Shown: in pieces, positions 24,660-33,782 of the stretch
Position numbering within the stretch: position 1 is the first letter of the stretch
Layout of the letters: each line of letters starts with the position of its first letter
From: Acerihabitans sp015654925
Lineage (GTDB): Bacteria > Pseudomonadota > Gammaproteobacteria > Enterobacterales > Enterobacteriaceae
Assembly: GCF_047324175.1 (NCBI RefSeq)
Contig: NZ_CP178732.1
Location: 1,736,001-1,800,000 of the forward strand
Length of the DNA: 64,000 nucleotides
Reading direction: 5' to 3'
Translations under genes and position numbers: made by a program
The notes under the pieces: model-generated
What the model was told of the DNA's origin: nothing
Databases searched by the model: none
The model's input: the letters and a program-made list of their open reading frames with translations, nothing else

Positions 24660-25628
24660 GTGAAAACATTTTTTTATTCATTGGTTTTATTGATCGGTGC
24701 ATTGAGTTTTAATGCGGTGGCTCAAACTTCGCCGCCGTTAAAAATCGGCGCCAATACTTTTGTCGGTTACGGCCTGCTTTATCTGGCGCAAGAAAAGGGC
24801 TTCTTTAAGCAGCAAGGCGTCGACGTGCAAATCGTCAATACCGAGGATAAGCCTTCCACCGCGGCCGCGTTAGCCAGCGGCCGCCTTGATGGCTGGGTGA
24901 CCACCGTCGATACCTTTATTTTTTATGACGCCAAAAAGCTGGGCATTAAACAGGTCTTGGCCATCAGCCTGTCGGCCGGGGCGGAAGGCATTCTGGCAAC
25001 CGGCGATATCACCAGCGTCGCGCAGCTTAAAGGCAAGAGAATTGCCGTGGAAGAAGGTTCTCCGGCCTATTTCTTCCTATTGAACGTGCTGGCGGATAAT
25101 CATCTCACCCAGGATGACGTTAAGATCGTGAATATGAAGGGTTCCGATGCCGGGGCCGCGTTTGTGGCGGGTAAAATCGATGTCGCCGGCACCTGGGACC
25201 CTTGGCTGGGGCAGGCGGGTAAACGCAACGGTGGCCATATCCTGATCGATACCCGCCAAAAGCCGGGGCTGATTGCCGATACCCTGGCGTTGCGCAATGA
25301 AGTGATAACCAACCGGCCCCAGGATATCGAAGGACTGATCAAAGCGTATTTCGCGTCTTATGACTACTGGTATGCGCATCAGGATGAAGCCAACCAGATC
25401 ATTGCCAAAGCCAGCGGTATCCCGTTAAAGGATGTGCAGGAAGGGCTTAAGTCGGTGAAATTTGGTTCCAAACAGGAAAATATCGATTATCTGCTTAAAG
25501 CGGACGGCATTACGCGCGTCATTGAACATGGCGTGGCGGTCTATGGCGCGGCAGGCCTGTTAAAACAACAACCCAAGGCAGAGGATATTGTCGATCTTTC
25601 ATTGCTGCAAAGCGTCGTTAAACCCTAA
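24660..25628 (+). CDS. ABC transporter substrate-binding protein (SsuA/TauA-like)
   Basis: 322 residues from the GTG at 24660, 8 nt after AAGGA; a TTG one codon earlier is the alternative. Clear signal peptide (FFYSLVLLIGALSFNAVAQ). Then PPLKIGANTFVGYGLLYLAQEKGFFKQQGVDV, typical of NMT1/SsuA binders, and GKRIAVEEGSPAYFFLLNVL. A strong hairpin follows the stop, which may raise the level of this periplasmic component over the permease. Confidence 0.87.
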   Translation: MKTFFYSLVLLIGALSFNAVAQTSPPLKIGANTFVGYGLLYLAQEKGFFKQQGVDVQIVNTEDKPSTAAALASGRLDGWVTTVDTFIFYDAKKLGIKQVLAISLSAGAEGILATGDITSVAQLKGKRIAVEEGSPAYFFLLNVLADNHLTQDDVKIVNMKGSDAGAAFVAGKIDVAGTWDPWLGQAGKRNGGHILIDTRQKPGLIADTLALRNEVITNRPQDIEGLIKAYFASYDYWYAHQDEANQIIAKASGIPLKDVQEGLKSVKFGSKQENIDYLLKADGITRVIEHGVAVYGAAGLLKQQPKAEDIVDLSLLQSVVKP

Positions 25629-25630
25629 AA

Positions 25631-25664
25631 CCGCGGCTCCCGGCGGCGCGGCCGGGAGCCGCGG
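25631..25664. terminator. Strong intercistronic hairpin between binding-protein and permease genes
   Basis: The arms CCGCGGCTCCCGG (25631-25643) and CCGGGAGCCGCGG (25652-25664) pair perfectly over 13 bp with an 8-nt loop. On the plus strand no U-run follows, so it is likely a processing/stability element or partial attenuator; on the minus strand TTTT follows. Confidence 0.65.
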
Positions 25665-25685
25665 TTATCGGCAGGATAGAATAAT

Positions 25686-26468
25686 TTGATTATCCGACAG
25701 GCAATTTCTCCCGGTTTAAAGATCCTCCTGGCATTCGCTTCGCTGTTGGCTTTCCTGGCATTTTGGCAACTGCTGGTGGGTATGCGCTGGGTTGCGCCGC
25801 TGTTTTTACCCACGCCGCTGGAAGTACTGTACGCGGCGCGACGGCTTTATGGACACGAGAATTTCCTGTCTGATCTGGCCATAAGCATATTCCGGGTCGG
25901 GATCGGCTTTTTATCGGCCGCGGCCATCGGCATTCCTTTGGGCGTGTTGATGGGCAGTTGGGCGGCGGTGCGCGGCTTTTTTGAACCGGGACTGGCGTTT
26001 GTCCGCTATATGCCCGCGACGGCATTCGTTCCTTTGCTGGTGCTGTGGCTGGGTATCGACGAACAGCAAAAATTCGCCGTGGTCTTTATCGGCGCTTTTT
26101 TTCACTTAACCTTGATGGTCATGCATAGCGTGCAAAATGTGCCCATGGCGTTTATTGAATCCGCTCGGTTATTGGGCGCGGGCCGCTATAAGACGCTGAT
26201 CCGCGTGATCTGGCCGGCCGCCCGGCCCGCGATTTGGGATAACCTGCGCATTGTATTGGGCTGGGCCTGGACGTATATCATCGTGGCCGAATTGGTGGCC
26301 GCCAACAGCGGTATCGGTTTTATTATCCTGCGGGCATCGCGTTATATGGATGTCGCTACCATATTTGTCGGCATTATTTCCATCGGGATGGTAGGCGTGC
26401 TTAGCGATTTGCTGTTCTCCACCCTCTCGCGGCTGCTTTTTCCCTATCATAACAACCAGCGGAAATAA
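25686..26468 (+). CDS. ABC transporter permease (SsuC/TauC-like)
   Basis: 260 residues with about six membrane segments. The start is TTG; AGGAT lies 8-9 nt upstream and no other start is nearby. ESARLLGAGRYKTLIRVIWPAARPAIWDNLRI is the EAA loop. It pairs with the preceding binding protein and the ATPase that starts 15 bp downstream. Confidence 0.87.
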   Translation: MIIRQAISPGLKILLAFASLLAFLAFWQLLVGMRWVAPLFLPTPLEVLYAARRLYGHENFLSDLAISIFRVGIGFLSAAAIGIPLGVLMGSWAAVRGFFEPGLAFVRYMPATAFVPLLVLWLGIDEQQKFAVVFIGAFFHLTLMVMHSVQNVPMAFIESARLLGAGRYKTLIRVIWPAARPAIWDNLRIVLGWAWTYIIVAELVAANSGIGFIILRASRYMDVATIFVGIISIGMVGVLSDLLFSTLSRLLFPYHNNQRK

Positions 26469-26483
26469 CGCTAAGGACAATCA

Positions 26484-27257
26484 ATGGATAACGCGGTCAT
26501 TATCTCGGCGCTGGATAAATCATTTAACACCCAAAAACAAACGACCCGGGTACTCAATAATATTTCCCTGACCGTAGCACCAGGGGAGATCGTGGCGCTG
26601 CTGGGGCCATCGGGGTGCGGTAAATCGACATTACTGCGAATTATGGCCGGCCTGGAGCAGCCGGACCGCGGTAGCGTACAACTCCATGATGCCCGCGGCA
26701 GCCGCCAAAAGGTCGGCATGGTGTTTCAGTCCTATACGTCGTTTCCGTGGCTGACCGTCGAGGATAATGTGGCCTTCGGCCTGCGCCTGTGCGGGCTATC
26801 GCGGGAGCAGGGCCGCACCCGGGCCCGCGCCTGGCTGGATAAAGTGGGTTTGGCCCATAAAGCGCGGGCCTGGCCCGGCGACTTATCCGGCGGGATGCAG
26901 CAGCGGGTCGCCATCGCCAGGGCGCTGGCCGTGGAACCGGCTATTTTGCTGATGGATGAGCCTTTCGGCGCCCTGGATGCTTTTACGCGCTACGAGATGC
27001 AAATGTTACTGCTGAATTTGTGGCGGGAAACCCATAAGACCATTATTTTTGTCACCCATGATATCGACGAGGCGCTGCTCCTGGCCGATCGCGTCGTGCT
27101 GTTTTCGCCCCATCCCGGCGAGATTGACCGGGTGGTCGCCGTGACTTTGCCCCGGCCGAGAAACGATCTGATTCATCCGGCTGACCTGACGCGTTACGGC
27201 TCGCTGCGCGCCGGGCTGCGGGAGCGGTTTTTCTCCATGAAAGCCGCGGCGCAATAA
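26484..27257 (+). CDS. ABC transporter ATPase (SsuB/TauB-like)
   Basis: 257 residues. Walker A GPSGCGKST, Q-loop MVFQSYTSFPWLTV, signature LSGGMQQR, Walker B ILLMDEPFGALD, H-loop FVTHDIDEAL. RBS AAGGAC before the ATG. Completes a second taurine/sulfonate-type importer whose operon is led by the racemase-family gene. Confidence 0.92.
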   Translation: MDNAVIISALDKSFNTQKQTTRVLNNISLTVAPGEIVALLGPSGCGKSTLLRIMAGLEQPDRGSVQLHDARGSRQKVGMVFQSYTSFPWLTVEDNVAFGLRLCGLSREQGRTRARAWLDKVGLAHKARAWPGDLSGGMQQRVAIARALAVEPAILLMDEPFGALDAFTRYEMQMLLLNLWRETHKTIIFVTHDIDEALLLADRVVLFSPHPGEIDRVVAVTLPRPRNDLIHPADLTRYGSLRAGLRERFFSMKAAAQ

Positions 27258-27423
27258 AACTTCGCGTCCGGCATGCCGGTTCATACCCTCCGCGCCGTTA
27301 GATAAAAACAGACATTGCTTACCCGGAAAAGTTGGTTGGTTAAAGACTGTGCCAACCTTATGCTTAAAATGAATTATGAATTCAATTTTACATTTTGATA
27401 CATTTATCCAAAGGGGCAATATC

Positions 27424-28452
27424 ATGTTTAAACGGCCATTACTGGGAATGATCATCGCCGGCAGTCTGCTTGGCGCCATGGACGCCTCTGCGACGGCGCT
27501 GCCGCTGACCGCGCCGCTGCCGACGGCCGTACCCGCAGGGACGCAGCTTAACGTGGCCGATCAGGATGAAGTGCTGCAGACCCTGTTTAAATCCTCCCAC
27601 CAGTTGGAAGGTTTGCAAAGCAAAGTGCATTTCGGCAATTTCAGCGATGGCCCCGAAATATTGGAAGCATTTCGCGCCGGGGCCGTCGATGTCGCGGTGG
27701 TGGGAGATGCCCCGCCGATCCAGGCCCAGGCCAATGATAACGCGGTACTGATCGTAGGGGTGCAGCAAAATAGCGATAAAGAATATCAGCTGGCCATTGC
27801 GCCTAATGCCCATATCGCCAGCCTGGGCGATTTGAAAGGCAAACGCATCGCCAATGCGCCTGGCACCGGCCGGGAAGCCTATACGCTGCGGGTGCTGGAT
27901 AAGGCGGGTCTGGCGTTGACCGACGTGAAGCTTATCAATCTCCAGACCGGCAATTTCACCGATGCCGTCCGCTCCGATCAAGTGGATGCCGCCGCCCTGA
28001 AAGAGCCCAATCTCACTCAGTATGTCAACGCATATAAAGCCAAAGGCGGAACCGTGCTTTCTTCCGAGGCCACCGCCGGCGGCTCAACGGGCTTACGCTA
28101 TCTGTACGCCCGGCGCAGCGCCGTGGAAGATCCCGCCAAAGCCGCCGCGCTGCGGGAGTTCGTGGCGCATTGGGTCAAAGGCTGGCAGTGGGCCAACGCG
28201 CATAGCGAACAATGGGTGGAGAGTTATTACGTGAAAAACCAGGGGCTGAAACCGGCGGAAGGGCGGCTCATCAACCAAATCGCCGGTCCGACCCATTTTC
28301 CCCGTATTGATGACCAACTGATAACCACGCAGCAGCATACCGCCGATTTATTGTTTACCGCGGGCAGCATCGCGAAAAAAGTGGACGCCAGGCAGGAGTT
28401 TGATGTGCGTTTCGATGGGGTTATCCAGCAGGCGGCGGCCGGCGGTGAGTAG
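27424..28452 (+). CDS. ABC transporter substrate-binding protein (SsuA-like)
   Basis: 342 residues from ATG 27424 (AGGGGC upstream). Signal peptide LLGMIIAGSLLGAMDASATA. The body has the aliphatic-sulfonate-binder pattern: GPEILEAFRAGAVDVAVVGDAPPIQAQA, DLKGKRIANAPGTGREAYTLRVLDKAGL. First gene of the third SsuABC-type set, which has no enzyme gene of its own. An AT-rich 166-bp spacer with a GGTTGG/CCAACC repeat (about 27333-27356) is upstream. Confidence 0.88.
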   Translation: MFKRPLLGMIIAGSLLGAMDASATALPLTAPLPTAVPAGTQLNVADQDEVLQTLFKSSHQLEGLQSKVHFGNFSDGPEILEAFRAGAVDVAVVGDAPPIQAQANDNAVLIVGVQQNSDKEYQLAIAPNAHIASLGDLKGKRIANAPGTGREAYTLRVLDKAGLALTDVKLINLQTGNFTDAVRSDQVDAAALKEPNLTQYVNAYKAKGGTVLSSEATAGGSTGLRYLYARRSAVEDPAKAAALREFVAHWVKGWQWANAHSEQWVESYYVKNQGLKPAEGRLINQIAGPTHFPRIDDQLITTQQHTADLLFTAGSIAKKVDARQEFDVRFDGVIQQAAAGGE

Positions 28453-29260
28453 TCTGTTCCCATTCCCCGCCTCTCGCCGTAAGAAAACGCGCCTGGTTCC
28501 GGCCAGGCCGCGGTCTTATTACCGCCTCCTTGGCCCGCTGCTGATCCTGGCCGTCTGGCAACTGACCACCACGCTTGGGTGGGTGGATGCCATGACGTTG
28601 CCCGCGCCGGAGCGGATTTTCGCGACCTTCCGGCGGTTATTGGAGGACGGCAGGTTAATCCCCAGCCTGGAGGTTTCCGCCTGGCGTTCGGCCATCGCGC
28701 TGCTGAGCGGCAGCGTACTGGGCGTTATCCTGGCATTGTGCGCCGGTTTGAGCCGGATGGGCGAGGCGCTGATCGACGGGCCGATGCAAATAAAACGCGC
28801 CATTCCTACGCTGGCTATGATCCCGCTATTTATTATTTGGCTGGGGATTGGCGAGGCCACCAAAATCACCATTATCATGTTCAGCGTGCTGATACCGGTC
28901 TATATCAATACCCATGCCGGCCTGCGCGGGGTTGATGAACGTTATATAGAACTGGCTGAAACCCTCAAGCTAAGCCGGTGGCTGTTTATCCGCAAGGTGG
29001 CGCTGCCCGGCGCCATGCCGGGGTTTTTTACCGGTTTGCGGCTGGCGGTGGCCCATTCCTGGACGTCCCTGGTGGTGGTGGAGCAGATTAACGCCACCAG
29101 CGGGATCGGTTATCTCATGACGCGCGCCAGAGCCTATGGCCAAACCGATATCATCATGGTCGGCCTGGTGATTTATGCGCTGTTCGGCCTGGTATCCGAT
29201 AGCCTGGTAAGGGAAATAGAACGGAGGGTCTTGTCATGGAGAAGAGCGTTGGGCAACTAA
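28445..29260 (+). CDS. ABC transporter permease (SsuC-like)
   Basis: 271 residues from a GTG at 28445 that overlaps the binding-protein stop by 8 nt; an ATG at 28400 would add 15 residues deep in the previous gene and is less likely. Six membrane segments; the EAA loop is ELAETLKLSRWLFIRKVALPGAMPGFFTGLRLAV. SsuC-type channel of the third importer. Confidence 0.85.
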   Translation: MSSLFPFPASRRKKTRLVPARPRSYYRLLGPLLILAVWQLTTTLGWVDAMTLPAPERIFATFRRLLEDGRLIPSLEVSAWRSAIALLSGSVLGVILALCAGLSRMGEALIDGPMQIKRAIPTLAMIPLFIIWLGIGEATKITIIMFSVLIPVYINTHAGLRGVDERYIELAETLKLSRWLFIRKVALPGAMPGFFTGLRLAVAHSWTSLVVVEQINATSGIGYLMTRARAYGQTDIIMVGLVIYALFGLVSDSLVREIERRVLSWRRALGN

Positions 29261-29997
29261 GCATCGCCGCCCATGAAGATCGGATCGGGCCGTCGCAGCC
29301 CCCGGTGGTGGTGGTCCGGCATCTGGTGCGCAATTTCGGGCCCCGGCGGGTATTAAACGATTTGCAGCTGAGCCTGCGGGCGGGCGAATTCGTCGCGCTG
29401 CTGGGCAGGAGCGGATCGGGTAAAAGCACCTTGCTCAAGGCGCTGGCCAACTTGGATAATGATGTCGGCGGAAGCGGCGAATTAACCGTGCCGGCAAATT
29501 ATTCCGTGGCTTTCCAGGATTCCCGGCTGCTGCCCTGGCTGCGATTGCTGGATAATGTCATTCTGGGTCTGGATGAACCGGATGCGCCGGGCAAGGGCAG
29601 GCGGGCCCTGGCCGAAGTGGGGCTGGCCGGCCGCGAGCGCGCCTGGCCAAACGCGCTGTCCGGGGGCGAGCAACAGCGCGCCGCCCTGGCCCGTAGCCTG
29701 GCGCGCAAGCCGGAGTTATTATTGGCGGACGAGCCTTTCGGCGCGCTGGACGCGCTGACGCGGATAAATATGCAGGCGTTGCTGCGCCGGCTGTGCGAGG
29801 AGCATCGGCCGGCGGTGCTGTTTGTCACTCACGACGTGGAGGAAGCCATCGGCCTGGCCGATCGGGTGATCGTCCTGCAAGACGGCGTTATACATCTGGA
29901 ACTGCCCATCATCCAAGGCATTACGCTGGCCCGCCACGAAGCGCAATTCAGCGCTTATCGCAAGACATTGCTGGATGCGCTTGGCGTAACGCGCTGA
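29236..29997 (+). CDS. ABC transporter ATPase (SsuB-like)
   Basis: 253 residues. Walker A GRSGSGKST, Q-loop VAFQDSRLLPWLRL (typical of SsuB), signature LSGGEQQR, Walker B LLLADEPFGALD, H-loop FVTHDVEEAI. RBS GGAGG lies in the permease gene, which it overlaps by 25 nt. Closest of the three ATPases to SsuB in the Q-loop region. Confidence 0.92.
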   Translation: MEKSVGQLSIAAHEDRIGPSQPPVVVVRHLVRNFGPRRVLNDLQLSLRAGEFVALLGRSGSGKSTLLKALANLDNDVGGSGELTVPANYSVAFQDSRLLPWLRLLDNVILGLDEPDAPGKGRRALAEVGLAGRERAWPNALSGGEQQRAALARSLARKPELLLADEPFGALDALTRINMQALLRRLCEEHRPAVLFVTHDVEEAIGLADRVIVLQDGVIHLELPIIQGITLARHEAQFSAYRKTLLDALGVTR

Positions 29998-30052
29998 ATC
30001 ATCGGCGCGCCGCTAAACCTTAACCCTATTGATTACTGGTCGGACACTTACC

Positions 30053-30730
30053 ATGAACCATGTTGTTATCCAGCCCGGATCGCTACAGGCCCGCATCAGC
30101 CTGCATTATGAAGTCGCCGCGTTAATCCGCGACATGATTTTACGGCATGAACTCAATCCCGGCGATAAAATCGTCGAGCAGGCGCTATGCGATCGTTTTG
30201 GCGTGTCGCGCACGCCGGTTCGCGAAGCGATCAAAGTATTGTCCCACGAAGGCATTATCGAATTATTGGCCAACCGTGGCGCGCGGGTGGCCAAAATTAC
30301 CCCTGACGAGATCGCGGAGCTGTTCCCCATTATCGGCGCGCTAGAGGCGCTGGCGGGGGAGATGGCCTGCCGGCGGCTGAACGACGGCGACCTGGCGCGC
30401 ATCAGGGCATTACACGACGAGATGGTGGGTTACCACCGGCAAAATAATCATGCGGATTACGCGCGCATAAACCGCGCGATTCACCATAGCTTATTTGAAA
30501 TAGCCGGCAATCCGGAGCTGCTGGCCATCTACCAGCGGCTCAATATCCGCATCCACGGCGCGCGTTATATCGCACGCAAAAGTCCGGCGCGCTGGCGGCA
30601 GGCCATTGAAGAACATGAGCTAATGATCCAGGCGCTGGAGGCCCGCGACGGCGAGCGCTTGGCCGGGATCTTGCGCACCCATTTGCGCCATAAGGCCGAG
30701 ATGGTGAACGAATCCCTGGCCGGGTTATAA
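30053..30730 (+). CDS. GntR-family regulator, FCD subfamily
   Basis: 225 residues from ATG 30053; a TTG 24 nt upstream is possible. Winged helix at about 15-75 (LNPGDKIVEQALCDRFGVSRTPVREAIKVLSHEGIIEL), FCD ligand domain after it with metal-site histidines (IHHSLFEIAGN, EEHELMIQAL). Encoded 55 bp after the third SsuB-like gene and convergent with the carbamoylase gene. Probably controls the third ABC set; the effector is unknown. Confidence 0.87.
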   Translation: MNHVVIQPGSLQARISLHYEVAALIRDMILRHELNPGDKIVEQALCDRFGVSRTPVREAIKVLSHEGIIELLANRGARVAKITPDEIAELFPIIGALEALAGEMACRRLNDGDLARIRALHDEMVGYHRQNNHADYARINRAIHHSLFEIAGNPELLAIYQRLNIRIHGARYIARKSPARWRQAIEEHELMIQALEARDGERLAGILRTHLRHKAEMVNESLAGL

Positions 30731-30749
30731 AGCGTTGCCCTGTGCGCGC

Positions 30750-32003
30750 TCACTGGCCGTCCGCGGGCGGGATGCGCCCCGCCTGCGCCAGCACGGCGTT
30801 TAGCAGCACGTCGGCGCCCGCGCTGGCCCACTCCGGCCGGATATCCTCGGCTTCGTTATGGCTGATGCCATCGACGCAGGGAATAAAAATCATGGCGGTG
30901 GGGGCGACCCGATTAAGATAACAGGCGTCATGGCCGGCCCCCGACACCATATCCCGGTGGGAATACCCCAATGCCGCCACCGCCTGCCTGACCGAGGCGA
31001 TACAATCCGCGGCGAACCGCACCGGCGGATAATCGAAAATCCGTTCCACGGCGGTTTGCAGCCCGCCGGCCCCCACCTGCGCTATCGTGGCATGCAGTTC
31101 CCGCTCCATCTGTTCCAGCACCTCCTCCCGGGGATGGCGGAATTCCACGCTGAACGTCACTTTGCCCGGCACGACGTTGGGGGAGTTGGGCGCAACGGCG
31201 GCCCGGCCCACGGTGGCCCGCGCGTCGGGGCCATGGCGCAGGCCGATGGCGTTGACCGCCTGCACCAGTTGCGCAAAACCCAGCAGCGCGTCGCGGCGGC
31301 GATCCATCGGCGTGGTGCCGGCGTGGGCGCTGAAACCCGTCACCTGCGCGGTAAACCAGCGCTGCCCCTGGGCGCCGGTGACAATGCCGATGCTTTTGTG
31401 TTCGGCTTCGAGGATCGGGCCTTGCTCGATATGCAATTCAAACGCGGCGTGGATCGGGAAACCCCCCACCGGGTGCGGGCCCGCATAGCCGATGGCCCGC
31501 AGGGCGTCCGACAGGGTCACGCCGTCCGGGTCCTGGCGGCCGTGGGCGAACGCCAGATCGAATACCCCGGCGAACACACCCGACGCAAGCATGGCGGGGG
31601 CGAAACGCGCGCCTTCCTCGTTGGTCCAGTTGACGACTTCAATGGCGCGCTCGGTCTGGATGCCCGCATCGTTAAGGGTGCGCAGGATTTCAAGCCCGGC
31701 CAGCACGCCGTAAATCCCGTCGAAGCGGCCGCCGGTGGGTTGCGAATCCACATGGGAGCCGGTGACCACCGGGGGCAGGTCGGGCCGCGTTCCTTCACGG
31801 CGCAGGAACATATTGCCCATGCCATCGACCCGGACCGCGCAGCCCGCCGCCAGCGCCCACGCCTGCAAACGGTCGCGTGCCCGGCGGTCTTCGTCGCTGA
31901 GCGCCAGGCGGCATACGCCTCCCTCGGCAATCGCGCCGAACCGGGCCATCTCCGCCAGCGATTGCCATAAGCGCGCGCCGTTGACGGTTAACGGCGCGCT
32001 CAT
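30750..32003 (-). CDS. Zn-dependent N-carbamoyl-L-amino acid hydrolase (AtcC/HyuC-like)
   Basis: 417 residues of the M20/AllC family. Metal-site motifs: GSHVDSQPTGGRFDG, NWTNEEGARF, ELHIEQGP and SGAGHDACYL; dimerisation lid in between. Members hydrolyse N-carbamoyl amino acids, allantoate or ureidoglycine. It overlaps the L-ATC hydrolase-family gene by 4 nt. In Pseudomonas, AtcB opens 2-amino-thiazoline-4-carboxylate to N-carbamoyl-L-cysteine and AtcC releases L-cysteine. That pairing is the strongest clue to function here. Confidence 0.85.
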   Translation of the reverse strand: MSAPLTVNGARLWQSLAEMARFGAIAEGGVCRLALSDEDRRARDRLQAWALAAGCAVRVDGMGNMFLRREGTRPDLPPVVTGSHVDSQPTGGRFDGIYGVLAGLEILRTLNDAGIQTERAIEVVNWTNEEGARFAPAMLASGVFAGVFDLAFAHGRQDPDGVTLSDALRAIGYAGPHPVGGFPIHAAFELHIEQGPILEAEHKSIGIVTGAQGQRWFTAQVTGFSAHAGTTPMDRRRDALLGFAQLVQAVNAIGLRHGPDARATVGRAAVAPNSPNVVPGKVTFSVEFRHPREEVLEQMERELHATIAQVGAGGLQTAVERIFDYPPVRFAADCIASVRQAVAALGYSHRDMVSGAGHDACYLNRVAPTAMIFIPCVDGISHNEAEDIRPEWASAGADVLLNAVLAQAGRIPPADGQ

Positions 32004-32503
32004 GGTTTTTTATCCTCGGCGGGATGATCTGTGACAGCGTAACGAAAATCGCAGCACGGCGCGCCGGACATAATGGTTTGCGTCCGGGTCAGCGCCACCT
32101 CCGGCGCGTAGCCCACGATAAATTTGCTGTCCCGCGCGCAGGAGAGCAGGTGGCCGATTTCGCCCAGCCCCATGGCATGATACATCTCGGCATAGCGGCA
32201 ACGGTGCACATCATAGTCGAAGCGCCGATCGGTGCTGGCGATGACCTTGACCTCCAGCGCGTCGTCTTTTTCCCATAAATACTGCAAGGCGGCGAAGCTC
32301 TGGATATCCGCTCCGTTGCGCTCCCGGCGGGCGAATTCCTTGCCCGCTTCAATGGCGGCGTTTTCAATCGCCTCGCCGATCGCGGCCTGGGCGCGGGCCT
32401 TGCCGATATCGCGCACCAGGATGTCGTAGATCGGCTTGATGATTTCGGCTTCGATACGCCGGCGGGCCAGGATGCCCAGGTCGTTATTATCTTTGCAGGT
32501 CAT
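32000..32503 (-). CDS. L-2-amino-thiazoline-4-carboxylate hydrolase family protein (AtcB-like)
   Basis: 167 residues, near the size of Pseudomonas AtcB. The C-terminal half has HRCRYAEMYHAMGLGEIGHLLSCARD and SGAPCCDFRY, features I associate with the ATC hydrolase family. The reaction is hydrolytic opening of the thiazoline ring to N-carbamoyl-L-cysteine. Downstream carbamoylase overlap (4 nt) completes a route to cysteine. Upstream, 24 bp away, is a Liv-type binding protein, tying uptake to degradation. Family call is from recall of motifs. Confidence 0.75.
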   Translation of the reverse strand: MTCKDNNDLGILARRRIEAEIIKPIYDILVRDIGKARAQAAIGEAIENAAIEAGKEFARRERNGADIQSFAALQYLWEKDDALEVKVIASTDRRFDYDVHRCRYAEMYHAMGLGEIGHLLSCARDSKFIVGYAPEVALTRTQTIMSGAPCCDFRYAVTDHPAEDKKP

Positions 32504-32527
32504 CGCCTTACTCCTTCTTACACATAA

Positions 32528-33697
32528 TTACTCGGCCGCCGGCGCCGGCTGGCTATTGGCGGCCCCGCCTAAAATAGTCTGCGGCCGCCATTGGCCATTC
32601 ACGACTTTATATACGGTAAACGAGGGGTTGAGCAGGTTGCCCTGGCCGTCGAAGGCAATCGTGCCGGTGACGCCCTGGTGCTTAATGCCGCGCAGTTTCG
32701 GCAGATATTTTTCCGGGTCGATGGAATTCGCCTGCTCGATGGCGTCGATTAATACGCTGGCGGCATCGTAGGCGAACGGCGCATGGAGTTCGATATGGGT
32801 GTGATAGCGATCGCGGTAGGCCTGCTCAAAGGCTTTGCCGCCCGGCATGCTGTCCACCGGCAGACCCGGTTCCAGCGCCACCACGCCTTCGCCCTCTTTT
32901 TGCGCCAGCGTGAGGAACGTCTGGCTGACAAAGCCCCCCGCGCCCATAAGCGTGGCGGGCATGCCCAGCTGCTTGATGCGGCGCGCCAGGGGCGCGGCCT
33001 GGGAATCGACGCCGCCAAAGAAGATCAGATCGGCGTTTTTGCTGCGGATGCTGGTGAGCACGGCGCTGAAATCGACGGTTTTCTCATCGACATATTCGCG
33101 ATCGACAATCTCCACGCCCTGGCTTTTCAGGGAGTGAATAAACTGATCCGCCAGGCCCTGGCCGAAAGCGGTGCGGTCATCGATAACGGCGATACGCTTG
33201 GCCTGCAGGATTTTCACCGCATAGTTGCCCGCATAATTGCCGCCGTCGTCATCATGGCCCATCACGCGGAAACTGGTGTCAAAACCCTGCTGGGTATAGG
33301 CATGGCCGGTGGCGACCGGGGCCACCTGCGCAATGCCCGCATCGTGATAAATCCGCGCGGCGGGAATGCTGGTGCCGGTGTTCCAGTGACCGACCACCCC
33401 GGCCACGCCGGCGTCCACCAGCCGCTGGGCCACGGCTACCGCGGTGCGCGGGTCGGATTGGTCGTCTTCGGACACCAGCTTGAAAGTGACCGCTTTGCCG
33501 TCGATGGTCGGTTTTTTATTATTGGCGTCGGTAATGGCCAGCTGCGCGCCGTTTTCCAAATCCTTGCCGATACGGGCGGAAGGACCGGTAAGCGGGCCGG
33601 CCAGGCCAATCAAGACGGTTTCGGCGTCGGCGGCCATTGCGCTAAAGGAGGCCAGAATCAGCGTGGCCAATGTCAGTTGCTTAAATGCCTGGGTCAT
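32528..33697 (-). CDS. Branched-chain amino acid/amide-type substrate-binding protein (LivJ/K-like)
   Basis: 389 residues. Signal peptide LTLATLILASFSAMAADA. Type I periplasmic-binding fold: VLIGLAGPLTGPSARIGKDLENGAQLAI, GVVGHWNTGTSIPAARIY, RIAVIDDRTAFGQGLADQF. It follows the LivF-like ATPase gene by 85 bp and precedes the AtcB-like gene, so its ligand is probably the thiazoline or a related S/N compound rather than leucine. Confidence 0.88.
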   Translation of the reverse strand: MTQAFKQLTLATLILASFSAMAADAETVLIGLAGPLTGPSARIGKDLENGAQLAITDANNKKPTIDGKAVTFKLVSEDDQSDPRTAVAVAQRLVDAGVAGVVGHWNTGTSIPAARIYHDAGIAQVAPVATGHAYTQQGFDTSFRVMGHDDDGGNYAGNYAVKILQAKRIAVIDDRTAFGQGLADQFIHSLKSQGVEIVDREYVDEKTVDFSAVLTSIRSKNADLIFFGGVDSQAAPLARRIKQLGMPATLMGAGGFVSQTFLTLAQKEGEGVVALEPGLPVDSMPGGKAFEQAYRDRYHTHIELHAPFAYDAASVLIDAIEQANSIDPEKYLPKLRGIKHQGVTGTIAFDGQGNLLNPSFTVYKVVNGQWRPQTILGGAANSQPAPAAE

Positions 33698-33782
33698 ATC
33701 GTTATTCCTTATGGTTTATATCGTTATCTGTGGTTTGCATGGTGCCGTCGCGGTGAGTTCGCCACTCCCGCGGGGTGGCCGG

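Noticed and set aside
30858..31970. 370-residue plus-strand frame
   Set aside because: Antisense to the carbamoylase, whose metal motifs are unambiguous.
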